From: Thereva unica
Taxonomy: Eukaryota > Arthropoda > Insecta > Diptera > Therevidae
Assembly: GCA_949987705.1 (NCBI GenBank)
Contig: OX465284.1
Coordinates: 117,099,052 to 117,163,051, forward strand
Length of the DNA stretch: 64,000 nt
Direction: 5' to 3'
Shown piece by piece: positions 35,251 to 48,269 of the stretch. The notes below the pieces were generated by a model. That model ran no database searches. It was given only the letters and a program-made list of their open reading frames with translations, and had not been told where the DNA came from. How positions within the stretch are numbered: position 1 is the first letter of the stretch; each line of letters starts with the position of its first letter. The translations under genes and the position numbers were made by a program.

Positions 35251-36939
35251 TTTACCTAAATTAATTTATTTTGAGGAATATCAATCATGTTACCGTTTTC
35301 GAATCCTCAGCAATTATAGCACGGCCTTATTTAGGTAAGCTGAATTTTCTGCAGAATTCTGCCTGTGTTAAATTTTGCAGTGAAAGAATCCGCCATAATT
35401 TTATGGCATGGAATTAATTAAGATTTTTTTGTAACCTAAAAAAAGAATTAAAAATAAAATATATTCATTTTGTTGTGTTTCTAGAAAAGTTGCAACACCA
35501 ACGATTAATGTCTTCTTTTTTGAATATTAAATTCTTTCCTTAAAAATAGTTTTGCTGAAAAACAAAGTCGTTCCAGCAGCAAAAGAATAGATTAAACAGA
35601 AGAGCTCCTCTTTTGTGTGTCCGTCCATGTTGTTTCATCTAAAAGACGACGACGCGTCGCAGATGATTATCACGCAAGCGAATTAAATTTTTGAGTTTTG
35701 TGGATTTCCATACTGCAGACAAAAGGCCAAACGAGTTTAAATACCTGGATTGATTTGAATAAAACTCCCATGGACACCTACACACCGCTGATTTGTAGCA
35801 AAGCACAGTTCTAATTTCATCAATGTCGTGCCCAGAGCTTATTAATAACGTTGTGGTGCAAAACGGGGGATGTTAGTCTAAAGTGACTGGAACGTGCAAA
35901 GTGGCGAAGTTTTGAATAGTTCCCAAACTATAAGTGAAGGAGTTATTTGGTTGTATCATGGATACTAGAAAGGTGTAAGTGAATACAATAGAATAGTTAC
36001 TAAAAGGTTAAAAACCGGAAAGTTACGTGCTCAAAAATCATTCATTAATGCCCTTCCACCGAAATTTAATTTGTACTAATTATCGCTTGTTTTCAAATAA
36101 TTTATCGCGCCTTTTGGAAAATAACTCAGGAAGAAGGTGGTGTGTAATAATATGAACAAAACCGTTTATTATCAGTTATAAATAGATTCGCTCGGCACTC
36201 GATTGAGGCTAAAAATCCGCCTTATTATCTAACCCGTTCTCTACCTGAGAAAATGATACACCTGTGAACAATACAATTTTGATAGCATAACTCCTAATCG
36301 AATATTCATAAAACACCGGACGCCCAATAGCATTCGAAACATGTCGAACAAGTGACTTACTACTGTGCTTCACTTCTTCTTTTTTTCGTAGTAGTTTCGT
36401 TCAATATCATCTACCTGTGTGATTTGTGATCCCTTGGATGTGTCGCTGGAATCTTGACCATTTAACAACTGGACATGTTCGATATTTACTGTTACTTTTC
36501 CTTCTTTCGATATTCAAGATGCGTCGTTATGCGAGTATCGCAAAGAAACGTGTTCGAATGGTCTTTTTCTGTTCGAGCGGAATTGTTGCATAATATCGAC
36601 GAGCCTTATTATTTATTGCACGTTTCAATTAGAAACTTGTTTCTAATTTTTTTTTTTTTGAAGATTGGATCCACCTGGTTGATTTATTCGCAAAGTAAAT
36701 TAATTTATAATATGAGAAAAACGGTAATAGTTGGTCTAGTGTAAAACAATCGAAGTGCAGGTGATCAAAATCAAGTTCGCAGCGTATGTAAAAGGTAAAG
36801 AATATTCCACGCTTATTGTTTGCAGTACATCGATGGAATCACAATGGTTGAATTATTTGCTTGACTAGCCGAGTATCTAAGAAATGTTAGTGAATTGAAA
36901 AGTATGTGTCATTGGTAGTTTAAAAGGAAAAAGAGGATT
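35251..36939. other. intergenic, nothing recognised
   Basis: AT-rich sequence with no gene, transposon motif or tandem repeat that I could identify. An 89-codon open stretch at 36475-36744 has a low-complexity aromatic composition and is probably chance. Confidence 0.4.
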
Positions 36940-37490
36940 CGATCTTTTGAGGCGATCCACAAATCGACCCAATTTTCGGTCTCTCCGTAAGAACGGAAGA
37001 GCCGCTCAGCCAGGGGATGCGTCATCTGGATAATGCGACGCGTGCGGTAGGATGTCTCAATTCATCGTTTCCAGGTAGGCTTTAAGGACATTAACAACAT
37101 GCGGTCGAGCGTTGTCGCAGTGAAAATTGCTTTTTCATGTCCTTATGTGGCCGTTTTTTGTTCAATGCTTAGCTTAAACGCATTAGTTGTCAGAAGCAAG
37201 CTTCTGTGATGGCCTCACGCGGTTGCAGTAGCTCATAAAATACCTTGCCAAGCTGGTCTAAGCAAATACATAGCATGTCCTTCGAGCCATGAGCAGTCAC
37301 TAATAGACGCCTCATCATAAGTTTCTCCAATCATTCGACGCGACTCAGCCGCAGTTTTTCGAATTGAAGACAAAAGGCAAAACTGCCACAAATGACGCTT
37401 GATGATAAGGAGTGGTTCATAGCGTCTGCCTAGCTTATTATTTGTCCTTTTTGATGTGAATTTGACATTGAATTCGCTCATTGTATTTGG
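36940..37490 (-). mobile_element. mariner transposase remnant, internally deleted
   Basis: The minus strand starts near 37481 with a short leader, then RKTAAESRRMIGETY, the N-terminal helix-turn-helix region of mariner. It then jumps to GHAMYLLRPAWQGILYELLQP, and in a shifted frame gives HCDNARPHVVNVL.AYLETM and LPH.P.YSPD-like text near 36990-37090. About the middle third of the transposase is missing and several frameshifts are present. It directly abuts the TIR element at 37493. Confidence 0.7.
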
Positions 37491-37492
37491 GG

Positions 37493-38283
37493 TCGTCCAT
37501 AAAGTACGTGAGGCGATTTTTGGACCCCCTCCCCCTTGGTGAGATGTCGTAACACAACTACCAAAACTATTTAAACTATTTCATTGCTCTAAAATTCGGC
37601 GTGTGCCTTCCTGTAGTCCTACTTTCTAAGCCATATCGTAAGGCTCCCATTTATACACGGCAGGCAGTGGCCTGAAAGTTTCGCCTTGAGGCCAAGTATC
37701 ATTACACAAGCATCGGCCGCTAACTGTGTAGGGCCTGTAGTCCAAGCAAACCGACAAAAATCTTTGTGTATGAGTATTTATCGTCAGTTCTTGCCTGAAG
37801 ATCTGAGCTTCCAATTCACGCCATATCCACTCGGAATGGAACGAAAGACGCGAAAACCATCCTCACTCACGTTCGCGCTTGTTCGCGGATGTTCACGGCG
37901 TGAGTCTGGTGCTGCCTTGAAGTTTTCGTTGAGAAACGAACATTTTTGCACTTGAATTAACAACCTGCTATGCTAAGCTGTCGTCTTCGCCTGTGTCTGT
38001 AGGGAATCAAGACTTCACTTGCATGCCACGGCCTGTCAGGCGGATATCTGTAGTATCATCCCTCAGTCAGACTGAGTAATCTGTCTGTGGCCTTCGTCGG
38101 ACCGTGCCGGCAGACCTGGACTAAAAGCCGGCTGTAAGTGAATGGGGGTCTTTAGTGGAGAAACATGTTTTACTTAATTTAACCCCGTTTTTTAGCAATT
38201 GTACACTGTTTCTTGAATTACGTGATTGGGTGAGATTCGGCTCGAACCCCTCCCCCTAAACGCCTCACGTAATTAATGGACGA
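37493..38283. mobile_element. TIR element with TACGTGAGGCG ends, non-autonomous
   Basis: Left end TCGTCCAT.AA.TACGTGAGGCG (37493-37515) is mirrored at 38261-38283, with 20 of 23 positions or better matching. Both ends continue inward with a C-rich ACCCCCTCCCCC-type block. The 791 bp interior has no transposase. Its only odd parts are CAGTCAGACTGAGTAATCTG near 38066 and a run of CG-rich sequence. I recall similar 'GTCCATAAAGTACGT' ends being widespread in insect genomes, but I cannot name the superfamily. Confidence 0.75.
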
Positions 38284-39500
38284 ATCCTTTGTGCACCCAA
38301 AAAAAATTATATCTCCTAGTTAAGACAAGAAAGCTATTGGCGGTGAAGGAATACCTATGTGTGCCAGGAGCTTGTTGTAAAATGGGTCTGACAACATTTA
38401 AAGGAATACCTCCGTGTGTGACCCCAAAAAATATAAAGCACTTGTATTTTGCTTTATAAATGAGGAAGGAAACGAACGAACGCTTGTTTAATCTTAAAAA
38501 CTCCTTGGAAGCCATTAAGATTGTGTTTCTTTGTACATTAATCTCTTTTGTTCATCTGATCGCAATCGCTTTTCCACTGATTGCCATTAGCTATCTAGCA
38601 CCATGAATATGGTCATAACAAAGCATTCGCAATTCCCATCGATCCCTCAACTCCCATAAGAGTTTAATTGTAAAGGATCGATTTTCTCGACTATGCACGA
38701 GTACATGCGTAAATAGTCCCGAGCACAGATTCGTTGGGGCCTATTATCTGATTTCCTCCCTCGGCGCAATGCAACGATTCATTAAACCCGTTCAGCTCTT
38801 GTAACAAGTAAACACCGCACAGTCTATATCCGACCGAAACATCTTTAATGGCGTTTTAAACAGAATTCGAAAAATTCGTAATCAACACACTCGATCATAA
38901 AGGAATTTATGGATTATTCCTTATTGTCTTTGATTACACGAAATTGGATCAATTAATAATGATTTATTATTGCTCGTTCCAAAACGCATTCACACTTTCG
39001 TCTATTTAATCCAAGTCGTGTAATGGCGGTGGCTGCAGCAAATCGTGCGGGTGCACTGCTTCGGCTAGGAGCATTGATTAAACGATTTAATGATTCCTCA
39101 CAGTCGTCGCATCACGCACATGAATGCAAGTACCAAGTACAATAATAACACCTTCAATTGTGCTGTTCAAATTGTCGTTGTTTTTGTTCGTCTGTTTTAT
39201 GCATTGCACACGATTTGGTTTTAAGATTTCTGTGAAGGTTGTTTTTGTGGTAATGCCGGGGTGTAACTCTAAAAATTTCTATTGTTTCTCGTTGTAGAAC
39301 GCCGTGATTTTAGTTGTTTTCATGTTTATTGTTGTTGTAATTACTTTAATGTTATTTAGAATTGAGTTTTAATTCTTAATTGATTCTGAAGAACACGATC
39401 TATCTTTGTATTGGAAGACTTCCTGGTAATAATACTTCATTAGTTGAGTGATAGGACGTAAAATGCTGTAGATAGAACTTCGAACACAGTTTTGCATCAT
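38284..39500. other. intergenic, nothing recognised
   Basis: No coding exon, element terminus or tandem array was identified. The stretch 38870-39120 is AT-rich with scattered ATTCAT-type repeats. Confidence 0.4.
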
Positions 39501-39504
39501 TTAG

Positions 39505-39660
39505 GAGGCTCGATAGCCTACAGGTTATGGCGTCGGACTACCAAACCAAAAGTCCAAGGTTCGATTCCAAACAGCGTTATGGTGTTCGTGGTTCTACTTT
39601 TCTCACCCAGATAATATCCTTTCTTCCAGAACTCCGAGAAATTTGAAGATGGTTTACCAC
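39505..39660 (+). mobile_element. tRNA-derived SINE
   Basis: It has a pol III box A-like TAGCCTACAGG at 39514-39524 and a perfect box B GGTTCGATTCC at 39558-39568, 33 bases apart, as in tRNA genes. D-arm pairing GCC/GGC and an anticodon-arm pairing GGACT/AGTCC are visible, but the anticodon loop is too long (11) and no acceptor stem closes. It is therefore a SINE head and not a functional tRNA gene. The tail is unrelated sequence up to a LINE fragment. Confidence 0.65.
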
Positions 39661-39662
39661 GG

Positions 39663-40450
39663 AGGCCCTTTCAATCAGTCCAAATAAGACCGTCTTGGTG
39701 CCCTTTTCCAAATGTTACAAATTGGATTGTATCCAGGGTTCGACAGTTGACAACCCAGACTCAGTCAAATATTTAGAAGTAATGTTGAATAAGATTAAAC
39801 TGGCTCTAGAGCTTTTTGGGTCTGTAAAAGGCTTATGGGCATAGGGTCGTCGTTAAACCTGTTGTCACGTACGCCGCTATATTCTAGTGACCCAAGACCA
39901 AACGGAACTGCTGGTTTACCGATTGGCCAACATGTTACAGGGCTTGGTATCGCATAATCCAACTCCAAGGTCTCGATTGCATGGATAGGTCTTCCTTGAG
40001 ACTTGGGCTAGACACAACCTTGAGAAAGGTTTGAACGGCGCCAACATTACATCTTTTACCTGATAGAGGACTTGGTTAGTTCTAGGTCAAAGACAGGCTA
40101 AACAGGCTTTGTCTTAAAGACTTGATCACTCTAAACAGGGCGGACCTTTTTAGGCTGTTGGTTGGATATCTGGCGCGCCTGAGACTACAGTGCCACCTCC
40201 AAAATCTTTTACTTTCTCAGAAGACAGAATCCCCAATCCGTATGGAAGCCGACGAGACTCCACGCATGCTTTGATCAGGCTTAAAAGAAGAACGTTTATC
40301 AGGGAGCTTCTGAGTTCCGCTCAGGCCTAGTCTTTTTCAACTAACTTTTTGCCTTGGTCCGGGGAGCCAACGGTCTTTTTCATTTTTGCGGCATGTACAC
40401 AATAGACCTAACTTGGCCAGTGTTCAACATATTGCTTGTCCCCATACTCA
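39663..40450 (+). mobile_element. I/R1-like LINE pol fragment
   Basis: The plus strand reads PNKTVLVPFSKCYKLD (the NPxKTxLV motif after YADD), then SVKYLEVMLNK, the YLGV-type thumb start, and a short stretch like LSRTPLY. The far end (40140-40260) resembles the LLTGH..L.R and C-terminal part of RNase H-bearing elements. Stops occur throughout. It is the same family as 44780-45420. Confidence 0.65.
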
Positions 40451-42700
40451 CATAACAATAGTAACAATTTCTACAAATTTATAGAGCATAAAATAAATTA
40501 AATAATAATTAGGCTATAAATTACCAAACAAAACTAGAAACTGCGCATACATTCAAATTGCAACTTACCAACACAAATAAAGATTATTTATTTGCATAAA
40601 AAAATAAAAAAACAAATTCTACTTAATAAATTATATGGTTCTAGATTGATGACAGTCCGACTTACTGCGTGAAAACAAGTTTTTTTCGGTCAAAACTATC
40701 TCTAGCGAATCCGAAAATTCCGCCGCAAAAATTCCTCAACCATAAAACATGATAAAATAAAATTCCACCAATCTTTTGTTTTTCTCCCTCTCTCTCCACA
40801 AAACAAAAACAAGGGAGGGAAGGCTTAAAGACAGAAGTGGGGGAGCAAAAAAACAAAAACATAAAAAATTACTTTCCATCCCCCATGAAATTTCATTATA
40901 TGAATGTATGAATACATATGTATATACAGTTAAGTACCTCTTATTACATAATTCATCCCTTTAATTGAAGCTCTTCTTCCTGTGCTTCACGTTTGTAACA
41001 AGATTTCCGGTGTTTTGTGTTTTTTTTCTGTCGTTGAAGCGTTTTTAAACAAAATGTCGGCGCGCATTAACGGTTTTATTGTATTTTCAAAAAAAAAACA
41101 AAAACAAAATTAAAATGTGACATTTAATTTTATGGCAAATAATATAATTTCGAATCAACATTTTTATTGGCTTGACTTATTGAGATACATATACTCAAAT
41201 TTATGGGAGAGATGTAAGTACGAATGCTCATGTGAAGTCACGGCACAGTACATTACCCCCACCCCTGGAAAAGAGCCTGATGTCTGACAGTTGAGCGGAA
41301 AGTGGCAACCATTTCACATGTTTTTTTGATTCCCCCTTCTGCTGTTTGTCTGCCCCTTTTCGGAATTGAAGAAATTTCTCCGAAAAAAGGTACACAATTG
41401 CAAAACTTTCGCAAGAGCACCACCGCCGCCGACGCAAAGCTGTACGCACTCTGAACAGATTGTAATCAGTGTTGCTAGCTCTTTCGAAACTACCAGAAAG
41501 TTACTAAAATATTTCCTGCTCACTAAAAGTTACTAGATCGGCCCGGAATCGGCTGTTGGGGCATCCAGTACCTTGCTAAAGGGGGCACTGGCCGAACAGA
41601 CTTTGTTGAAACCTACTGAACGCTGGAGGACTACCCTTGGACTGGCCAATTTTAAGCGATTCCTTCCTGAGCATTGTGATGCGGCCAAGGAATTGTTGGG
41701 GCGAACTGCTGAAGCTGTTCAAGCGGTCTGGCCTAAAAGTATGAGGTGTAGGGGTGTGGTCCAATAGACCAAGCGAGTGGCTACGCTACCTTTAGATGCA
41801 ATACCTCACCTAAAGAAAAAAGGATCAGTAATCGATGCCCTTGTTGTGGTTTTGCATGTCCAACACTCATTCTCATCCACAGCTCCAGATTGAATCTTTC
41901 CCACTAAAGGGAACTCTAAACCACCAGTTCTAGTGCTAAACTTGTGAGATGGCAACAGTTCTTGTAACTATTTGGCTGAGGAGGGAATCCGTGACTCTTC
42001 CTCTTCTTTCACAGAGAGAGAGATGACATCAACAAAAAATTGCAATGCACAAGTCAACAGAGAGAGCTTTCAGCTAAAGTCAAGAAAAGCTCTCGGAGTT
42101 CTGATGCGACTGACAACACACACAGGAGGGGAGCCCATCATGAAAGCTAGAGGGTTACCAAGAGAAACGGTAAAATGGCGAGTTGCGGCGCATGTCTACT
42201 TCCTATGACACAAACTCCCAACTTTAATGTCTGCTTTTGTATTTGCTTGATGAAAAGAAACAAATCGTTGTTGCCGCCACTTGCAAGTGAACGCCGTTCA
42301 ATCAAGAGAATCAAGCGATATATTTCGAATGTGTTGGTCCATGTTGGTTCCGAAAACACTCTAAAAAGATTCCGACCTTGTGAAGAGTGGTACCTTTAGT
42401 TCAGTAGTACCCAGTCGTGATATAGTTTTTAAAAGAACAAGAAACATTTTTGTTAACCTGCATTTTTGTGTTCCCTGCCGCCCACCCTCCCGGAAAATGT
42501 GTGCAAATACTTTCGTTCGGTGGCCAAAAATCAATTCAGAACAAGATGTTAAAAATCTTGTCTAACCGGGAACTGTAATAGTGTCAGCCATTTTAATTGC
42601 AACATTCGGAGTGCCTAGGTGTGTAAGGTGTAGAAAACAAACAACGATCATGGATAGAAGAGCAAGAAAAAAACAGTGTCTGGACAGTGCGTTATATGAA
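40451..42700. other. intergenic, nothing firm
   Basis: AT-rich sequence with A- and T-runs around 40600-41130. A 64-codon open stretch at 41573-41767 (LKGALAEQTLLKPTERWRTT) looks protein-like but matches no family I recall and has no clear start. The right end probably leads into the promoter of the gene starting at 42982. Confidence 0.4.
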
Positions 42701-42981
42701 TAAAATTACGTAGTTTCGTGCAGCGACAGAATAGGAACAACACAACAGAAGAAGAAGAAAAAACGGAATCAGAAAAGCATCATCATAAGTTTCGAAAAAA
42801 GCGAGAAAAAATTAAATTCTATTAAATGCCTGGGACTGACTAGCGGGGAGTGGGTGATAAGCAAGAACGCTTTCGGAGCTTTTGGCTGGTGGACTTCCTC
42901 AAAATAATAAAAACTGTTTTTACACAAAAAAACCGAAATTTTTTTTAAGTGAAAGTGAATCTCTCTTTTAAATTTTGTAAA

Positions 42982-43334
42982 ATGCTCTCTTACTTGGTAC
43001 CTGTTGAAGAGAACTCGTCTTCAGCGCATAATTTGAATCTCAGTTTGAATCTTAGCGCTAAGAAAACATCCGAATCTATGGCTTCTGCGAAAGTCAACGG
43101 TAATACCAGCAGCAGCAACGCATGTGATGAACATTCGAAATTATTGGCAGGTGAACGTGACGTGCACATTCTTGAGAACGATGTGACACGTGACCAGAAA
43201 TCAGATAACGTCAAGCAGAAGGCTAAGGACGATCTTAGCAACAACTCCGAGGAGGATGTCGAGGCCGCCAAGCATAATCCGTCGAGAAAGGGCAAAATTA
43301 GCAAAATCGGGAATAAGAATATGACTTTAAAACG
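42982..43334 (+). CDS. unidentified gene, coding exon 1
   Basis: The ATG at 42982 opens 117 codons plus two bases, ending at a good donor ACG|GTAAGT (43335). The product (MLSYLVPVEENSSS...) is polar, rich in Ser, Asn, Lys and Asp/Glu, and low in hydrophobics after the first ten residues, so it is probably disordered. It contains an NLNLSLNLS stretch and a basic cluster RKGKISKIGNKN near 103-115. No domain is recognisable. Upstream 42600-42981 is probably 5' UTR. The exon joins in phase 2 to 50628. Both splice sites, the intact frame and the motif formed at the join support a real gene, though its name is unknown to me. Confidence 0.72.
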
Positions 43335-44779
43335 GTAAGTCGAAAAAAAACGAACAAACAGGACTTTGTAGGTTAGTCAGATTCAATTTTCAACAATTAA
43401 GCTCTCCTCCCCCACAGATAGATGGCGACTAGCGAAGTTTTAGTGCCTAAAATTGTATGCAAATTAGCACAAGTTTATAAACAATTACTGCACTTCCGGC
43501 TTGTTTTGTGAGGAATGTAAACAAGCCTAGGCTTATTTATAGAAAACACACATTGAAAGTGCGGCTATAACGCAATAGACCGACCCCTCGAGCGGCTAAT
43601 CTAATAAAGTATATCTCTTCGATTTTTTCTTGTTCGTGCACTTTTGTAATCACTGTTACTTCTCTAGAAAAAAGTCCCCATGTCAACTTTGACATCATCT
43701 CTAACTTCTTTCTTTTTCTCTAAGTACTCGAATTTGAGACAAGCGCTTTTCGAAAGTTAAAAATATTTTCTGATTTAATTATCTGGTCGTTAACATGCAC
43801 AATGTTTTATTTTGTTGTCCATATTTGTGCGCATTTAATCATCCGAACGTGTTTGAAATTTTCAAAGTATTCGTCAATTCATTATTTTCATTTTTTTCAG
43901 AGCGGCTGGCTGCTGGTCTTTTCATTTTGTTTCGTATCTATCAATGGGGAATTAAAACGAATTTCAATTTATGTATTAAGCGTGTTTCCTATACACACAG
44001 TATGTGCTCATCAGAATTGAATATATACAGACGAGTACATACATATGGGGATGGGATGAGCATTTCGCTGCCTACAGATTAGTTAGCCGCCGGTCAGTTA
44101 GTCCATAGTCGGCACAATTTGATGAACCCCAGCTCTAGATGCATGAATGAGAGGCCGGCCGCGCCGAATGGCCAGACACTTAGGTCGGAATAATGACATG
44201 AAGTTTTATTTCGGAATTATTGTGGCCCCAATTAGAAGTTTTTTTCTTGTTTTCGTTGTTTTGTTCTTTTTTCATAGTCTGGTACTGAAGATTGTGAAAA
44301 ATGCCACATTAGAATTAGCAGATGATAGTTTTTAGGTGATTTGCAAAACGCTCGATCATAATCGAGTAGAACGGTCCAAAAAATTTTGGTAGTCATGATT
44401 TTGCTTGACCGCGTAATAACCTAAAGTAATTAGTTGGCATTCGTTTATCAATCTGGTCGGTATTCTTCTTCTTCAATTGGAACCTTAGTCTCCTTCACCG
44501 TCTTCCTCCACACGTCTTTCTACTCTGCAGCTTGCCTCCAGTTTCTTGTGTTGGGGAGTTTTGCTGCATCAGCCTTAACATCTTTTTCCCACCTTGACCA
44601 TGGTTTGTCTGCTTTATTTCTACCCTGCGTTACCTTTCTTCTTCTCCTTTGTTGAGGTATTTGGTCCAAAAATACTGGGGCTAGTTCACTTGGCCTTTTA
44701 TACTGTACTCTTATATCATTTTTATAGGCCAGATCGAACTCTGCCTAGTGGCTTGTTGCTTAGACTTGATCGATCTACC

Positions 44780-45420
44780 TAGGTAGGTAGGTGAAGGGCT
44801 GCCTCCAGTGCTATCGGAGGCCCAATCAGCGCTTGGGGCGTCGTTTTGTTACCACAACTCGTGTACCTTTTTTACGTCTTCCAAAACGTAACTGCCTAGT
44901 GCCCGCTGCCTGGCTTGAGCTAAAGTCGGGCATATGCACAGGAAGTGAACAGGTGTTTCTCTCTCGTTCGTTTCCCCACAGCTAAGGCAACAGACGTTGA
45001 ACGGCATCTGCAGCTGGACAGCATGGTCTCTTATGGACCAATGTCCCGTGATGATTGCCGTGATTCTGGCAATATCTCGCCGGGGTATGTTTAAGAGGCC
45101 CATTGTTTTTTCTTTGTTATAAGGCTAGACGTTTGAAGTGAAGGTGGGGGAAGTAGATGCAAGAGAAGCTTTCGTGGGACATGTTCTCATGGCCCCTGTT
45201 ACCACTTTCTTTTCCGTCCCTTCCCAACTTTATTCCTTATTTAGGTCCTACTCAGCGCTGGCGACCATATACTAGCGAACCATACGTGAGAATTGGGCGT
45301 ACTATAGCTGGGTACATCCAAAGGACCATCTTTGGCTTGAGACACCATCTCTTGCCGAACGACTTTTTACAGGCGTAGAAGGCTATAAGGCTTTCTTTAC
45401 CCTTCCTCGAAGCAAGTGAA
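44780..45420 (-). mobile_element. I/R1-like LINE 3' portion with RNase H tail
   Basis: Minus strand from 45420: KESLIAFYACKKSFGKRW, then KPKMVLWMYPAIVRPILTYG (about 45370-45270), and after a deletion the tail RRDIARITAIITGHWSIRDH, CLSCGETNERETPVHFLCICP and RQRALGSYVL (45100-44860). The CX2C..HX4C arrangement is the typical C-terminal cysteine motif of these elements. The 3' tail matches 23390-23540. Confidence 0.75.
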
Positions 45421-48269
45421 TCCCGCTAACCAGGCGACAAAGGCGGTGACGTCGACAATACCAGACTATCAGGTGAACAAGAAGGTGCACCGTCCGCTAG
45501 GTGAAGACCCACCACAAAGCGTAACTTTGCTACCAATTACACCGCCAACACAAAAATCGCACCAAATTGTCACTCGAACAACTTCTTCAGTTCGATTCTA
45601 GGTATCTCTTGGGTTTTAGGATCACCCAAGTGACAGTTTTGCTTGCAGATGAAAATAAGCCTCATCTTTCAGAATAATTTTCTTTAAAAAATCATGATCT
45701 TGCTCATGCGCATTCGAATTTGGTTTGTGAGTCAAAATCGGTATCTAAAAACCTGTTTTACTTGTCAAATGTCATCGTTGACAGTTGTATGTATGTTGAC
45801 AATTCAAAAACCTCACGAAATTTAAAATGACACCTCTTATTTAAAAACTCATTATTTTCGAATTCCTTACAATTTCCATCACTCTAATAAACTGAAATCA
45901 TGTGCAAAGTCAAAGCAGCTCAATAAACTAATACAAAATGTCCAAAATCCATAAAAACAAAACCGCAAAAACCACGAAGTTGCTTTACATAACCTTGGAA
46001 TATCACCAACAGAATATTAAATTTGACTTTTAATAAAAATATTTACGCCAATAAAATTTTGTAATTAAGAGATTAGCGCGCTGTAAGACGACCCATAAAT
46101 AGACGGACGTCACATAAATAAGATTCCGACCACGACCGCGTCTATTTGGTCGAAAGATCGAAATTTCTGTGTAAAAACACGTTGAGCTGCACTCGAATGC
46201 AACAGATCGCGATTAGGCACTTGATCCGCTTAGCTGAAAGGTGAAGATCTAGCTAGAACTTAGCCGTTTGAAATGCACAACTAGTTACGGCTACTTACGT
46301 AAGAAATTGCTGTCAATAAATTCCAATTTAAATTGTGAACGAACTCATTGAAACAAACAAACGAAAAAGTAATAACTCATAAGTTGCGCGAACAACGACG
46401 TCTAGGTGATATGCAGAAAGCTCGATCGTTATCGCGAATCGAAGCTTCTGTTTTCTTCCGCTGCAGCGCCTTCAGTCATATGTTGCGGATCACCTCTTGA
46501 ACTGTTGCCAATCTGAGGTTCAACTTTCAATAGAGGCAAGTCAATTGTGTGGAATGTAATTATGCAATCAAATTGATGAATCAGATCAATGCCGGGCGAC
46601 ACTTTACGCCTCAATTGGGCTTCGGATATTAATTGTGTTATTGAATTGTTAATAAAATTGATTTTGGTGAACTTTGCTGATTATTCGCAATTGAAGAAAG
46701 GAGAAGTTATTAATTAACTGCTTCAATATCGCGGCAGATAATGAAACAGAATAATGGGGACAGCTTCAGCGATCGTATCGCATTTCACTGCGCGCGATCT
46801 TTTTGTTTTTCCTACGGATTTTGTATGGCTGTGGGTTATCTCGACGTTTTCTCTAATAATTTTTTAATGATGACTTACGATGTTTGCGCTAGACTGTATT
46901 GAATTACACGGAGATGAAACTCGTGAAAATTGGTAAAAGTTTTTGTAGTTTTTTCTCATATTTTTTCCGCGTTTGGAAAGATGATAAATGAGCGTCTGTA
47001 ATTAACTTCGGATTAACAGGAACACGCTGAAAGATACGTGTTACAGGCCAATTACATCTGTGATTTGTTCTATTCCCTAAAGTGTCTTGTACGTTTTTTA
47101 TGTGTGTTACTTAATGCATTTGGAGAGTTGTAGTAAAATTTTTAACAGTTATGTTTGTTAAAATTTATTGCGATTTCTTCTTTCATCTGCTGGAATATGA
47201 TATCTGTCATTGATAGCCGCCACATTTGTACGACACCATACTTTTGAGTTATGCCAATATAGCGTACAAGCGTAGTTTAAAGTTCATGGCTCGACAGTGG
47301 GAATGCACTTTCATATGTACGATCGTTAGTAGAGTGAAAAACATGACAATTAAAAAGTGGATGTTTGTTTCCTGGTTTTTTTTGTAAAGTTAATCACCAC
47401 TGTTGTGGAACAATGTCTAGTGGGTAAATTAGGATTTTCTTTCACTCTTAATAAACAGATAGTAAAATTTCTCTCGGTTTAGACCTAAGACTTTTTCCTT
47501 GATGTAATTAAGAAGGATTCAGCTAAGGTCAGGATTGACCAGCTAATCTCAATAATGAACTAATGGTATGGCGGTATGGCATAGATGGTATTCGATCTTG
47601 TCGTGCTCAGTTATTAATTTTTAATACGTGGCCTCGTATGACACATATTGTAATTTTTTCGAGAATGTGGTGAGAATCTTTCATCAGACGAGTAGTAGTA
47701 GTATGTGTGCTCGATCCCCTGTAATGTCCACATCCAAAACAGGAGACCCCGCCGGAGATCCGCACTCAGATGATAGAGTCCGATTCGTTCAGTTTAGACC
47801 GGAATATTACTTAGGCTTGGCATTGTCAACATTGCCCTTAAAATTGTCCCTTGCAGGGGTGCTTAACGGAGACGGGACAAACGGATCAGCGACCATCGTC
47901 ATTGCTTTCTTTGTGAATTTCTCTTTATTTGCTATTTTCTCGGTATGATCGGCTTATGCCATTGCGTCACGAGGTTCGATCAGCTATCTAGCTATCTCTA
48001 CGGGGATTTCTTTGTCTTTATCTGTTTCTTTGAGCTTCGTACTGTTTAAGGTTCTGGAGGATGTCTTTGGCGCCACTTTTACCTTTCTCTATATACCTTC
48101 CATTTGGTCCAGGATGTTCTCTGTAATAGCTCCTACACAACACAATTTTTCACGCTTGATATAAGTCTATTGATTCATCTTGATAGACTCGGAACTGCCT
48201 CGCGCTTGCATATTCGGGTCGTACAAGCTTTAGTAACACATAGTTACTGCTTCATCGGACGTAGTACGG

